NCBI RefSeq assembly: GCF_018257515.1
Contig: NZ_JAERJR010000002.1
Coordinates: 62,001-126,000, forward strand
From: Tatumella sp. JGM118
GTDB taxonomy: Bacteria; Pseudomonadota; Gammaproteobacteria; Enterobacterales; Enterobacteriaceae
DNA length: 64,000 nucleotides
Reading direction: 5' to 3'
The notes under the pieces were generated by a model. That model had not been told where the DNA came from. It saw only the letters and a list, made by a program, of their open reading frames with translations, and made no database searches. Shown in pieces: positions 9,108-18,834 of the stretch. The translations under genes were made by a program, and so were the position numbers. Every line of letters starts with the position of its first letter. Positions within the stretch are counted from its first letter, which is position 1.

Positions 9108-10553
9108 GTGCGAAATCCTGGCTTAGTGTTAACTGATGCAATAAAAAGAACCCCCTGGTACCCCAGGCGCAGACGTTATACGACCTTGCTGAAAAGGGAG
9201 ATAGCTCCGCTGGCATTGCCCATCCTGATAGAAAACCTCTGTGTCATGTTAATGGGGGTTCTCAGCACTTTTCTGGTCAGCTGGCTGGGAAAAGCGGCCA
9301 TGGCCGGGGTAGGGCTGGCGGATAGTTTTAATATGGTGATCGTTTCATTTTTCGCGGCGGTAGACCTGGGGACCACCGTGGTGGTCGCCTTCAGTCTGGC
9401 GAAAAGGGACAGTGAGCGAGCCAAAGCCGCAGCCCGTCAGTCGCTGGGACTGATGACGCTTCTTTCCCTGATGCTGGTGGTGATCATCGAATTTCGTGGA
9501 CACGTGATCATCGATATGATAGCCGGCAGCGCAGAACCACAGGTAAAAGCTTTTGCACTCAATTACCTGCAGATTTCAGCCTGCAGTTATCCGGCGGCGG
9601 CCATTGCCCTTATCGGCAGTGGCGCACTGCGCGGCGCAGGAAATACCAAAATTCCGATGTTGATTAACGCCGGGATGAATATACTGAATATTGTTATCAC
9701 CAGTGTGCTCATTTATGGGTGCTTCTCGTGGCATGGCATCGGTTTCTCTGGTGCAGGCTGGGGGCTGACGATTTCCCGCTACCTCGGTGCGCTGGTAGTG
9801 ATCGTGGTCCTGAGGGGACGTCTGAACGGGGCGCTCACGCTGCCACTGAAAAGTTATTTCCGGCGATGGAATCCGGCGATCCTCAGTGAGGTACTGAGTA
9901 TCGGTATTCCGGCAAGTATTGAGTCGGTATTGTTTAACGGTGGTAAACTCCTTACTCAGGTGTATGTGGCCGGGATGGGCACCAGTGAAATTGCCGGGAA
10001 TTTTATCGCATTCTCGATTGCCTCATTAATCAACCTGCCGGGTAATGCCCTCGGTTCGGCGTCCACTATCATTACCGGAACCCGGCTGGGGCGAAATCAG
10101 GTTTATCAGGCAACGGTAGAGGTACGTCATGTTTTCTGGCTCGCTACCCTCGGGCTATGCAGTCTGGCGCTGCTTTCTGTGCCACTGGCAGGGGTTCTGG
10201 CACGGTTTTATACCCGGGATCCGGAGGTTATCAGAGTCACGGAACACCTGATTTGGCTGAATGCGGCATTTATGCCGATATGGGCCACCTCCTGGGTGTT
10301 ACCCGCCAGTTTTAAAGGCGCGCGTGATGCCCGCTTTGCGATGTTCGTCTCGATGTTCAGTATGTGGGGGGCCAGGGTCGTACTGGGGTATCTGCTGGGA
10401 ATTTATCTGGGCATGGGCGTGACCGGCGTCTGGCTGGGCATGTTTATGGACTGGGCGGTGAGAGGAAGCTGTTTCTGGTGGCGACTGGTCAGCGGTCGCT
10501 GGCTGAATAACTACCGCCGTCTTCAGGAAAAATCTGCCCTTCAGGGAAAATGA
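9108..10553 (+). CDS. yeeO: MATE-family efflux protein YeeO
   Basis: A 481-residue, twelve-helix MATE transporter. The stretches LMGVLSTFLVSWLGKAAMAG, GSGALRGAGNTKIPMLIN and LNAAFMPIWATSWVLPASFK correspond to E. coli YeeO, which exports FMN/FAD and has been linked to dipeptide efflux. YeeO of E. coli lies in the same nac/tRNA-Asn neighbourhood, supporting orthology. The E. coli protein has a longer N-terminus. Here the earliest in-frame start is the GTG at 9108, which lacks a good ribosome-binding site, so the true start is uncertain. Confidence 0.88.
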   Translation: MRNPGLVLTDAIKRTPWYPRRRRYTTLLKREIAPLALPILIENLCVMLMGVLSTFLVSWLGKAAMAGVGLADSFNMVIVSFFAAVDLGTTVVVAFSLAKRDSERAKAAARQSLGLMTLLSLMLVVIIEFRGHVIIDMIAGSAEPQVKAFALNYLQISACSYPAAAIALIGSGALRGAGNTKIPMLINAGMNILNIVITSVLIYGCFSWHGIGFSGAGWGLTISRYLGALVVIVVLRGRLNGALTLPLKSYFRRWNPAILSEVLSIGIPASIESVLFNGGKLLTQVYVAGMGTSEIAGNFIAFSIASLINLPGNALGSASTIITGTRLGRNQVYQATVEVRHVFWLATLGLCSLALLSVPLAGVLARFYTRDPEVIRVTEHLIWLNAAFMPIWATSWVLPASFKGARDARFAMFVSMFSMWGARVVLGYLLGIYLGMGVTGVWLGMFMDWAVRGSCFWWRLVSGRWLNNYRRLQEKSALQGK

Positions 10554-10695
10554 TCCGTAAGGAACGGGAAGAGAAGTCATTGTGTGAAGTTGGGTACAAA
10601 CGTCGGCTAAATCATTAAGAGTAGTGATATCTTATTCAGGGAAAGTGGTAATGATTGGTTAATCTTATTTTGGGTCATAATGTTGGTCAGGCTAA

Positions 10696-12831
10696 ATGAA
10701 TAATAAAAAACAACCACTAAAAGAAGAATCAGTGATAACTGATCCCACATCCTCTGCATCGGCGGAGGCATTTCAGATCTTTAAAGAAGTATTTTTCGAC
10801 AGCCTGCCTCTACCTGCCTGGTGTATCTCTGGCTGCGGGCAGGAAGTCGCGGCCAATCAGCATTGGCATCAAACCATGTCGGTGACCCCGTCGACACCTG
10901 AATCACTCTGGGTGCATTGGCTGCACCCGGAGGACCAGGCCCGGGTTCATGAAGCCTGGGGGCAATCCTCAGCGCATTATCAGGTCTTCCACCAGCGGGT
11001 CAGGCTGGTCGTCGCGGCAGGGCATTATTGCTGGTTTATTGCCTATGGCTATTTTATCCGCGCACGCAACCTCTGGCTGATCAAATTCATCGATATTGAT
11101 GAACTGCAGGAGTCCCGCGAGAATATCACGCAGCATCTGCGGATGTATAAAAGCATGCTGGATGCGAGTATTGACTGCATCAAACTGATCAATCTGCAGG
11201 GTGAGTTAATCGATATGAATCTGTCCGGGTGCAATGCACTCGGGGTCCCGCCGGATTCCGGCTTCGGCATGGACTGGTTAAATCTGCTGCCTCCCGAAAT
11301 ACGTAAACGTGGCCGTCAGGCCCTGAAACTGGCTAATACCGGCAGGAATGTTCGTTTTTCGGGGAAAAGTCAGCTGGAAAAAAACAAGCCCTTTTACTGG
11401 GATAATATTCTTACCCCGTTGCAGGACGCTGAGGGTGGGGTGACCAGTATTCTCTGTGTCTCACGGGATATCACCCGCTTACATCAGGCAGAGCAACGTT
11501 TTAAATATATCAGTGAGCATGACGAACTGACCGGACTGCCCAACCGGCGCATGTTTAACACCACACTGAAAAAGTACCTGCGTCAGGCCGGGTATCAGAA
11601 CCGGTCTCTGGCACTGTTACTGATAGACCTGGACTATTTTAAACTGGTGAATGACACCCTGGGACACCCGGCAGGCGATTATCTGCTGAAAGTGGTGGCT
11701 AACCGGCTGAAAAAATCACTCAGTGGCGATGCCTTTATTGCCCGTATCGGTGGTGATGAATTTGCCGCCGTGTTACCGGGCATTGAAGATACTCAGGCGT
11801 TGCTGGGGGCGGGGTATAAACTGATCGCGGATACGGCGATGCCGCTGACGTATCAGGGGCAGACTATCTATATCAGCCTCAGTATGGGCGGTGTTATTTT
11901 CCCGCAACAGGCCGCAGACAGCACCGCCATGATCAAAGCCGCAGATATCGCCCTGAACGAGCTGAAGAAGAACGGTCGCGGCGGGGTCCTCTGTTATGAC
12001 CCGGTGATGTCAGATGCCGTCGATGCCACGCGGGGACAAATGGAACTGGCAAAGCAGTTGATCTCCGATGAAGCCATTTTACCGTTTTATCAGCCGAAGG
12101 TCCGGTTAGAGGACGGGAAGATCATCGGGCTGGAAGCGCTGATGCGCTTTTTTAACAGCCAGGGTGAGCTGTGCTTCCCGGGGGATATCTGGTCAGCGTT
12201 TGAAAACTACGCGCTAATGGAACGTATTGGTTATATTATCCGTGACAAAGTGTTTGCTGATATCCGGTGCTGGATAGATAACGCCCTGGAAGTGGTGCCG
12301 GTGTCGGTCAACGCTTCTCCGGTGGAGTTTATGCGTGATAACTACGCCGAAAAGGTACTGCAGCAGCTGGAACATTACCGTATCCCGCCGGCACTGCTGG
12401 AGATTGAGATCACCGAACATATGTTTGACGGTCGCGGAGCCGGGTATGTGTTCCGTGCACTGAACCTGCTGAAAGCGCAGGGCGTACGGATCTCGCTCGA
12501 TGACTTTGGTACCGGTTATTCGGCCCTGGCAAATATCCGCGACTACCCTGTGGATGTGATTAAGGTTGACCGGAGTTTTGTCGCCAGCCTGAGTAAAGGT
12601 AAAGAGGGACTGGCGGTGATTAAGGCACTCTGGTTGCTGGCGACGGAGCTGGAACTGGATGTGGTCGCGGAAGGTATTGAAGATGCGGGACAACGGGATG
12701 CCTTGATCCGCGAGGGTTACCAGCTGGGACAGGGGTTCCTGTTTAGCGTGGCGGTGCCGTCAGAGGTTATCGCGGGCTTCCTGAAAAACCGTCATACCTT
12801 TAGCTTGCTGCAGTACCCGGTGAACTCCTGA
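10696..12831 (+). CDS. PAS-GGDEF-EAL cyclic-di-GMP signalling protein
   Basis: A 711-residue cytosolic protein. A PAS-like fold spans residues 20-135 and a second PAS domain about 145-265. A diguanylate cyclase domain with intact IARIGGDEF lies near 350, and an EAL phosphodiesterase domain with GLEALMRF near 480 and the loop DDFGTGYSAL near 600. Both catalytic motifs look complete (ITEH, KVDRSF and VAEGIE are also present), so synthesis, hydrolysis or both are possible. No transmembrane segments are seen. It is alone in its transcription unit and convergent with yghU; the stimulus is unknown. Confidence 0.92.
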   Translation: MNNKKQPLKEESVITDPTSSASAEAFQIFKEVFFDSLPLPAWCISGCGQEVAANQHWHQTMSVTPSTPESLWVHWLHPEDQARVHEAWGQSSAHYQVFHQRVRLVVAAGHYCWFIAYGYFIRARNLWLIKFIDIDELQESRENITQHLRMYKSMLDASIDCIKLINLQGELIDMNLSGCNALGVPPDSGFGMDWLNLLPPEIRKRGRQALKLANTGRNVRFSGKSQLEKNKPFYWDNILTPLQDAEGGVTSILCVSRDITRLHQAEQRFKYISEHDELTGLPNRRMFNTTLKKYLRQAGYQNRSLALLLIDLDYFKLVNDTLGHPAGDYLLKVVANRLKKSLSGDAFIARIGGDEFAAVLPGIEDTQALLGAGYKLIADTAMPLTYQGQTIYISLSMGGVIFPQQAADSTAMIKAADIALNELKKNGRGGVLCYDPVMSDAVDATRGQMELAKQLISDEAILPFYQPKVRLEDGKIIGLEALMRFFNSQGELCFPGDIWSAFENYALMERIGYIIRDKVFADIRCWIDNALEVVPVSVNASPVEFMRDNYAEKVLQQLEHYRIPPALLEIEITEHMFDGRGAGYVFRALNLLKAQGVRISLDDFGTGYSALANIRDYPVDVIKVDRSFVASLSKGKEGLAVIKALWLLATELELDVVAEGIEDAGQRDALIREGYQLGQGFLFSVAVPSEVIAGFLKNRHTFSLLQYPVNS

Positions 12832-12915
12832 TGTCGTCCCCGCGGGGGAGAGGCACCGACGATGATGAACAGCAACTGGCATGACGGGTGTGAGTGGCCG
12901 GTATAGGGAAAGCAG

Positions 12916-12940
12916 CAGCCTCCCGGGCGCGGGGAGGCTG
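12916..12940. terminator. Hairpin between convergent genes
   Basis: CAGCCTCCC and GGGAGGCTG form a perfect 9-bp stem between the GGDEF-EAL gene and yghU. There is no T-tract, so it is only a candidate terminator. Confidence 0.4.
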
Positions 12941-12979
12941 ACCACCGGCCGGGGACAGTCCGGCCTGTACCGAAAGTGA

Positions 12980-13768
12980 TCACATCTTCAGTACGGTTCT
13001 TCCTTTTTTAACCGCTTCACGTTGAGCGACTAATTCTGCCCAGCGGTTCAGATGCTTATAAGACGCGGTATCCAGGAACCGGGCTGAGCCTTCATAAATA
13101 CCTCCCAGAACCAGCACGCCATACCATGGCCAGATGGCCATATCGGCAATCGTATATTCCTCACCGGCGATATAGGTGTGTTTCGCCAGCTGCTTATCCA
13201 GCACATCCAGCTGACGCTTGGCTTCCATCGTAAAGCGGTTGATTGGGTATTCCATTTTTTCCGGTGCGTAGGCGAAGAAATGTCCGAAACCACCGCCCAG
13301 GATCGGGGCACTACCCATTTGCCAGAATAACCAGCACAGGCAGGATGCACGTCCGACAGGGTCGGACGGGATAAAGCGGTTAAATTTTTCGGCCAGATAA
13401 AGCAGCATGGCTCCGGATTCGAAAAGATTGACGGGCTCCGGGCCACTCTGATCGACCAGCGCCGGGATCTTCGAGTTAGGGTTAACTTCTACAAAACCGG
13501 ATCCGAACTGTTCACCCTGCATGATATTTACCAGGTGGGCATCATAACGGGCACCTTCAATACCGAGTTGCAGTAACTCTTCCAGCATCACACTGACTTT
13601 TACACCATTCGGTGTCCCCAGTGAGTAAAGCTGGAAGGGATGCGGACCTGCAGGCAATTCCTGTTGATGACGGGCACCGGATTCAGGGCGATTAATCCCC
13701 CCGAATTTACCCCCCAGCGGTTGATCGTTTTTCCAGACTTCAGGCGGGACATAAGAGGACGTACTCAT
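12980..13768 (-). CDS. yghU: Glutathione S-transferase-like disulfide-bond oxidoreductase YghU
   Basis: A 262-residue cytosolic protein of the Nu-class GST group. The thioredoxin-fold N-terminal domain (HPFQLYSLGTPNGVKVSVML, residues about 43-62; EVNPNSKIPALVD near 105) is followed by an all-helical domain (GGGFGHFFAYAPEKMEYPIN; YTIADMAIWPWYG). It matches E. coli YghU, which binds two glutathiones and reduces disulfides. It is about 26 residues shorter than the E. coli protein at the C-terminus, which lacks the acidic tail. AAGGAG lies 11 bases before the ATG. It is divergent from the formate/nitrite channel gene. Confidence 0.92.
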   Translation of the reverse strand: MSTSSYVPPEVWKNDQPLGGKFGGINRPESGARHQQELPAGPHPFQLYSLGTPNGVKVSVMLEELLQLGIEGARYDAHLVNIMQGEQFGSGFVEVNPNSKIPALVDQSGPEPVNLFESGAMLLYLAEKFNRFIPSDPVGRASCLCWLFWQMGSAPILGGGFGHFFAYAPEKMEYPINRFTMEAKRQLDVLDKQLAKHTYIAGEEYTIADMAIWPWYGVLVLGGIYEGSARFLDTASYKHLNRWAELVAQREAVKKGRTVLKM

Positions 13769-14120
13769 ACTATTTTCTGCTCCTTAGGCTGAATGAAGGG
13801 CCCTGGTTAACTTGTCATTCTTCTTAAGAATAACACTCCCGGTCGGTGGCAGTTATCTGCATGTGCGGTCATACCGGTGGCTGTTTTTTATGCTAACCGG
13901 TTTACTTATCAGCACTATTAACACTCTGCTGTTATGGAGACTTAAATTCAGGACTAATTATTCCCCCGGGTGATAGTTAAAACCTTGTAACCTTTACGTT
14001 GGAAAGTGTCGCTAATCGAACTACTATCACTGATGTCAGCACCATTATGACAATCAGGGTCAGGGTTATGACCACCGATTCACTTAAGCCGTTTTGCGGT
14101 GTTTACATTACCGGGTCATC
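13769..14120. other. Divergent promoter region of yghU and the FNT channel
   Basis: The region is AT-richer than its flanks. It contains a perfect 10-bp palindrome TTCTTAAGAA at 13821-13830, about 53 bp upstream of yghU. No specific regulator could be assigned. Confidence 0.4.
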
Positions 14121-14909
14121 ATGTCATTCAGCACACCTAATGAAATTGCAGTACAGGCCGTTCAGGCCGGCGTGAAAAAAAGCCATCATTCGATACAGAA
14201 TCTGTTGATACTGGGTTTTCTGGGCGGTGCCTTTATCGCCATCGGGTTCCTGCTGGACCTGCATGTGACGGCCAGATTACCCGCTGACTGGGGCTCGTTC
14301 GGAGGGCTGCTTGGGGCGATGGTTTTCCCGCTTGGATTAATTCTGACCGTGCTTGCCGGCGCAGAATTACTGACCGGGAATATGATGGTGATGACTATCG
14401 CGGCATTATCTAAAAAAATTAGTTGGGCTGCTTTGGTACGTAACTGGTTCTGGGTGACGATTGCCAACTTTATCGGCAGCGTGGCGGTCGCCTGGTTTTT
14501 CGGGCATCTGCTGGGAATGACTGAAGGGGTGTTTCTGAAAAGTACCCTGGCGATAGCCACTGCGAAAACACAGGCCACCTTCCTGCAGGCATTTGTCTCC
14601 GGGATTGGCTGTAACTGGCTGGTGTGTCTGGCGGTCTGGCTGGGAATGGCAGGTAAAGACGCTGCCGGAAAAATCCTGGGTATCTGGTTTCCGGTAATGG
14701 CGTTTGTCGCTATTGGTTTTCAGCACGTGGTAGCGAATATGTTTATTATCCCGGCGGCCATTTTTGCAGGGCAGGGGAACTGGGGCGATTATTTCACTAA
14801 TTTTGTGGCGGTATTTGCCGGTAATGCGGCGGGTGGGGCGATTTTTGTAGCCCTGATTTACTACCGGGCCTATCGTCCGGACCGCCAGACAACGACCGGC
14901 GCACTCTGA
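14121..14909 (+). CDS. Formate/nitrite transporter family channel
   Basis: A 262-residue membrane protein with about six hydrophobic segments and FNT signatures: AGAELLTGN near residue 83, and the second repeat NWLVCLAVWLGMAGKDAAGK near 165 leading to FQHVVANMF near 200. FNT proteins form pentameric channels for formate, nitrite or hydrosulfide. It is not clearly FocA, NirC or HSC, so the substrate is open. The start is the ATG at 14121 (MSFSTPNEIAVQ); an upstream TTG at 14094 is less likely. It stands alone, with no formate or nitrite enzyme gene nearby. Confidence 0.85.
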   Translation: MSFSTPNEIAVQAVQAGVKKSHHSIQNLLILGFLGGAFIAIGFLLDLHVTARLPADWGSFGGLLGAMVFPLGLILTVLAGAELLTGNMMVMTIAALSKKISWAALVRNWFWVTIANFIGSVAVAWFFGHLLGMTEGVFLKSTLAIATAKTQATFLQAFVSGIGCNWLVCLAVWLGMAGKDAAGKILGIWFPVMAFVAIGFQHVVANMFIIPAAIFAGQGNWGDYFTNFVAVFAGNAAGGAIFVALIYYRAYRPDRQTTTGAL

Positions 14910-14940
14910 GGCAGTCCGGTGCCGTTTCCGATAGCGTATA

Positions 14941-14966
14941 GCGGCAGCCCCCGGCTGCCGCTGTTT
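14941..14966. terminator. Terminator between convergent FNT and LysR genes
   Basis: GCGGCAGCC and GGCTGCCGC form a perfect 9-bp stem with a CCC loop, followed by TGTTTC. It sits between the two stop codons and can serve both strands. Confidence 0.75.
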
Positions 14967-15868
14967 CATTGTCCGCCGGAAGTCCTGGCGGACATTTGTA
15001 AACTCTGCTGGACCTCATCAAGGAACAGATGCAGTGCGGCAGGCAGTAGCTTTCTCGACAGGTACATGCCATAGATACCCATCGAGGCGGGGGTCAGTTG
15101 GGGCAGAACCCGTTCGAGCCGTCCGTTCTCCAGCCAGTTGCTGGCCTCGGTCAGCGGGATCAGCGTTATGCCGCAGCCTGCCAGTGCGGCATCCAGCAGT
15201 ACCGAAGATATCCCGGCGCTCAGATTACCGTTTACTGCCTGAGACAGGGTTTCTCCTTCAGCCGTGGTGAAAGACCAGCGCTGATCGGCAAAATTGCTGT
15301 AGCACAGGCAATTATGTTCTGCCAGTCCGGCCAGGTCTGCCGGCCTGCCGTGGATGGCCAGATATTCCGGTGAAGCGCAGAGCACCGACGCACATTCGCC
15401 GATCCGCCTGGCAATTGCGCCAGGTTCAGGGTTATCCGTAATACGGATAGCCACATCAATCCGTTCCCCTACCATACTGACCCTGCGATTATTGATGTCC
15501 AGCTCGATGCGCAGCTCAGGGTAACGCAGCAGAAACCGTGGCAGCATCGGGCTGATAATATCGGCTGCCGTGTAGTGTGCACAGGCCACCCGCAATATTC
15601 CGGAGGGGATCGCCCGTCGTGAAAGCTCACCGATATCGTCCGACAGACGGCTGAGCTGGCGTGTCTTCTGCAGGATACTCTCGCCTGCCGGGGTCAGCGT
15701 CAGGTGGCGGGTCGTACGGTGAATTAAGCGGGTACCGGCCCACTGTTCCATGGCTTCCAGATATCGACTGACCATCGGTCGGGACATCTGTAATCCCCGG
15801 GAGGCCGCGCTGAGGCTGCCGTACTCGCAGATGGCGATATACACCCGTGCGGCGATAATTCTGTCCAC
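14966..15868 (-). CDS. LysR-family transcriptional regulator
   Basis: A 300-residue LysR regulator: HTH at residues 5-60 (ICEYGSLSAASRGLQMSRPM, SRYLEAMEQWAGTRLIHRTT), then an effector-binding domain. The start chosen is the GTG at 15868, because GAGGT stands 5 bases upstream and the family begins at this point; an ATG at 15904 would add twelve residues. The gene diverges from the MBL-fold protein gene at 16029 across a 160-bp gap, so it probably controls that gene. The fold resembles the CrgA/YafC group of LysR proteins. The effector is unknown. Confidence 0.85.
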   Translation of the reverse strand: MDRIIAARVYIAICEYGSLSAASRGLQMSRPMVSRYLEAMEQWAGTRLIHRTTRHLTLTPAGESILQKTRQLSRLSDDIGELSRRAIPSGILRVACAHYTAADIISPMLPRFLLRYPELRIELDINNRRVSMVGERIDVAIRITDNPEPGAIARRIGECASVLCASPEYLAIHGRPADLAGLAEHNCLCYSNFADQRWSFTTAEGETLSQAVNGNLSAGISSVLLDAALAGCGITLIPLTEASNWLENGRLERVLPQLTPASMGIYGMYLSRKLLPAALHLFLDEVQQSLQMSARTSGGQ

Positions 15869-16028
15869 TGCTACCTCATCTGTCCGGATTATGAAACATA
15901 GCATCTCTTGTTACGGTAATTTTAACAGTTTATGAAACGGTTAGAATGAAAACCGACAAACCTAAGAATATTTCGCCGGAGGGCGCGATCAAATCCGGCC
16001 TGAAACCTACTTTGATGAGAGCACAACT

Positions 16029-16886
16029 ATGAAAGCATCAGCACTGACCCTGGTGATCGGACTGGCTGGGATCACCACGGCTACCGCTGCACCTTTAGAC
16101 TTCACCGTATATAACCCCGGCGCAAACGGTATTTTTCCGGTCTCTTCCACACTGGTGACCGGAAAAAAAGACGCGATTCTGTTTGATGCACAATTCAGTG
16201 TCAAAGACGGAGAGCAGCTGGTGAAGCTGATCCATAGCAGCGGTAAGAAACTGACGCAAATAGTGATCACTGCCGGTGATCCGGATTACTATTTTGGGCT
16301 GGAGCCACTGGTGAAAGCCTTTCCCGGGGTCAGTATTGTCGCGACCTCCCGGGTCGTCAGCCATATTGAGGCGACACAAAAAGCGAAACTGGCCTACTGG
16401 GGGCCTAAAATGCAGGACGGAGCTCCGGGGCAGTTGTTTACTCCGCAGGTGATCCCGCAGACCCGTTTTACATTCGAAGGTCAGCCGGTAGAGATTCGTG
16501 AGGCAGGCTCACAGCAAGCTTACGTCTGGTTCCCGGAAGAAAAAACCCTGCTGGGAGGAACCGCCGTGGATGCAGGGATCCATGTCTGGACCGCAGACAC
16601 CCAGACCCCGGAAAGCCGGAAAGAGTGGCGGGATACCCTGAAACAGATGCTGGCATTACACCCGCGACGAGTGATCCCGGGCCATTATCTGGGCGAGGCA
16701 CTGCCAGGTGATCAGGCGGTGAGTTTTACACTGAGATACCTGGAAGACTTCGAACGTGCGTTACAGCTGCATCATGACGCAGCGACCCTGACCCGGGTGA
16801 TGGAGAAAGCCTGGCCGAATCTGGGGGATGTGAGTTCACTGGAACTCAGTGCCAAAGTGAATACCGGTGAAATGAAATGGCAGTAG
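16029..16886 (+). CDS. Secreted metallo-beta-lactamase-fold protein lacking the usual metal motif
   Basis: A 285-residue protein with a signal peptide (cleavage after TTATAA, about residue 20) and an MBL-fold layout: beta-sandwich start VSSTLVTGKKDAILFDAQFS, the strand KLTQIVITAGD, and a later PGHYLGE loop near residue 219. In active MBL hydrolases the segment after the ITH strand reads HxHxDH; here it is TAGDPDYYFG, so the three histidines are missing although the aspartate and the PGH histidine remain. It could use another metal arrangement or be non-catalytic. The periplasmic location and divergent LysR gene suggest an inducible secreted enzyme of unknown substrate. Confidence 0.8.
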   Translation: MKASALTLVIGLAGITTATAAPLDFTVYNPGANGIFPVSSTLVTGKKDAILFDAQFSVKDGEQLVKLIHSSGKKLTQIVITAGDPDYYFGLEPLVKAFPGVSIVATSRVVSHIEATQKAKLAYWGPKMQDGAPGQLFTPQVIPQTRFTFEGQPVEIREAGSQQAYVWFPEEKTLLGGTAVDAGIHVWTADTQTPESRKEWRDTLKQMLALHPRRVIPGHYLGEALPGDQAVSFTLRYLEDFERALQLHHDAATLTRVMEKAWPNLGDVSSLELSAKVNTGEMKWQ

Positions 16887-17509
16887 TCCCTGCCGCCAAT
16901 CGCTGACGACGGGCTGTCTTATCGGGCGTTACAGGCGCCGGCAGGGGGCCGGGGAGACGTCTCTCCCGGCCATCGTCTGATCACAGCCGGCAAATTCACC
17001 GAAGAAACCGGCTATCCGGCCGTCTCTTTACAAGCAGAGGCCTGCGCCGGCCCCGGAGGGAGAGTTCTGCCCGGCCGGCAACAGAAGATGGCGCTGTGCA
17101 ATGGACTGTGCTCCGGCCTGAACCGGCAAGTGATTTACAGCTGACGCTAAGTCACTCCGCTTTCTGCTTTCGCTATATAGCCGGGTCTCAGAGTTTCGCT
17201 ATATGTACTGATGTACTGATGTACTTCGGTCTTTGAGTCTTTCCTTTTTTTAGCTATCCCGACAGAACCTTAATGATGCAGAGAATCTTCGGCCCGATCG
17301 GCCTGACAGACCGGCGTCTGAAACGTTCGGGTCTAAGCTATCTTCCCCGGAAAATCCGTTATTTTTGCCTCTGAAACAGTGGCTGGAATACCAATTGTTG
17401 TATCCTTCAGCCGACAACCTCAATCGCGGGCAAGTGATGCGCTATAAGTGCAATATTACGTTTGTCGATAAGACACAACTTAACTTATAACATCACTAAG
17501 AAGGTTATT
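16887..17509. other. Intergenic region before the pectate lyase gene
   Basis: This 623-bp interval has no recognisable gene. It carries a short tandem octamer (ATGTACTG, 2.9 copies, 17203-17225) preceded by two copies of TTTCGCTATAT. AAGG at 17501 is the ribosome-binding site of the next gene. A KdgR operator was looked for and not found convincingly. Confidence 0.5.
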
Positions 17510-18664
17510 ATGAAAACAAAATTACGGATGGTACAGGCTTCACTACTGGCAGCATTAAGTCTTGGTGGATTTGCGTGTTCGGCGGCAGATACCGGCGGAT
17601 TCTCAAACACAACCGGCGGCGATAGCTATACAGCAGTCACCGTGACTAACCTCAGTCAGCTGGAAAGCGCGGTAAGCAGTGGTCAGCATCATATTATCGT
17701 TAGCGGCACCATCTACGGAGGTGCAGGATTAACCACCCTGACATTCTCGTCAGCCAGCAATAACAACACGACCATTGAGGGGGCCGCGGGGGGCAAAGCG
17801 GTACTGGAAAATATCCAGCTAAAGTTTGACGGTGAACTGCTGGCCAGCGGCACAAATATCCAGAACATTAAGGTTTCTAACCTGACGTTCTTCGGGAAAA
17901 TATCAGATTTACAGGCAATGCCTCAGCAGGTTTACGGCTCTTCTGACAGCACTAAAAAAGTCGGGATCAATTACGAAGGCATCTCTTTACGCCGGGTCAC
18001 CAATGCCCTGATCACCCACTGCGCCATTTATGACACCAGTGATGATCTGATGAGTGTGGCACTGAGTTCAGATAATGTGACCTTGTCGTATAACCACCTT
18101 TACTTCAGTGACAGCTGGGTCAATATGAGTCCGGATCCGGTCTGGAACTGGGTGGGATATAATACGGATCTCGCCGGTGAGCGTCTGGCGATGGTCGTGG
18201 GGGCTAATACCTCTGACTCCTGGCAGGGGACAGGGAAATTGCACGTGACCTTACACCATAACTGGATTGGTCCGAACGTGCGGGGACGTCCGTTATTCCG
18301 TGGCTGGATCCATGCGTACAGTAACTATTTTGATAATAGCGAAACTTACTCAGGCACGGATTACAATACCGCAACAGACGGCAATAAATATCCGAAACAA
18401 CAATATGAAGCACTGCAGCTGGTGAATGGCAGCGTGGTATATTCCGAATCAAACTACTTCCTGAAGACGAATAATACTAATACGCTGACTAACGACGGCA
18501 GCAGCTATACCGATGCGTTCTACGAGAAGAATAATACCTACAGCGGAACTACTGGTACGTCGGCCACCGGCACTACGTTCAGCTCTCCGGTCAGTTATTC
18601 TTACTCTGTCACTGCCAGTGCCAGTGTACCGGCCTATGTGATGGCAAACGCCGGTCCGAAATGA
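17510..18664 (+). CDS. Secreted pectate lyase (polysaccharide lyase family 1)
   Basis: A 384-residue extracellular enzyme. A signal peptide occupies the first 25 residues (cleavage after CSA or SAA) and the rest is a right-handed beta-helix. The calcium-site region is DDLMSVALSSDNVTLSYNHL near residue 180. The catalytic region is TLHHNWIGPNVRGRPLFRGW near residue 247, with the conserved PL1 arginines. It cleaves polygalacturonate by beta-elimination. No other pectinolysis gene or Out secretion gene is seen nearby, so the export route beyond the periplasm is unknown. The start is the ATG at 17510, preceded by AAGG and followed by a signal peptide. It ends in a clear terminator. Confidence 0.9.
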   Translation: MKTKLRMVQASLLAALSLGGFACSAADTGGFSNTTGGDSYTAVTVTNLSQLESAVSSGQHHIIVSGTIYGGAGLTTLTFSSASNNNTTIEGAAGGKAVLENIQLKFDGELLASGTNIQNIKVSNLTFFGKISDLQAMPQQVYGSSDSTKKVGINYEGISLRRVTNALITHCAIYDTSDDLMSVALSSDNVTLSYNHLYFSDSWVNMSPDPVWNWVGYNTDLAGERLAMVVGANTSDSWQGTGKLHVTLHHNWIGPNVRGRPLFRGWIHAYSNYFDNSETYSGTDYNTATDGNKYPKQQYEALQLVNGSVVYSESNYFLKTNNTNTLTNDGSSYTDAFYEKNNTYSGTTGTSATGTTFSSPVSYSYSVTASASVPAYVMANAGPK

Positions 18665-18695
18665 TCCGACAACCGCCTTAACTGAACGGTTCTCA

Positions 18696-18724
18696 GACCC
18701 GGCCAGCCGGCCGGGTCTTCTTTT
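18696..18724 (+). terminator. Terminator of the pectate lyase gene
   Basis: GACCCGGCC-AGCC-GGCCGGGTC is a perfect 9-bp stem followed by TTCTTTTT. Confidence 0.95.
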
Positions 18725-18834
18725 TGATGTGGAATACCCTGACAGTTGTGGTCTGTGACCCGAAGAGCCCCCCGGTTTGCAGATAAGAACGCTGATTTAT
18801 CCGGAACAGGCAGCTTAGCGGCGCTTCGCCCGCA

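Noticed and set aside
17270..17509. KdgR operator before the pectate lyase gene
   Set aside because: Only half-sites (GAAAC) occur; no convincing dyad is present.
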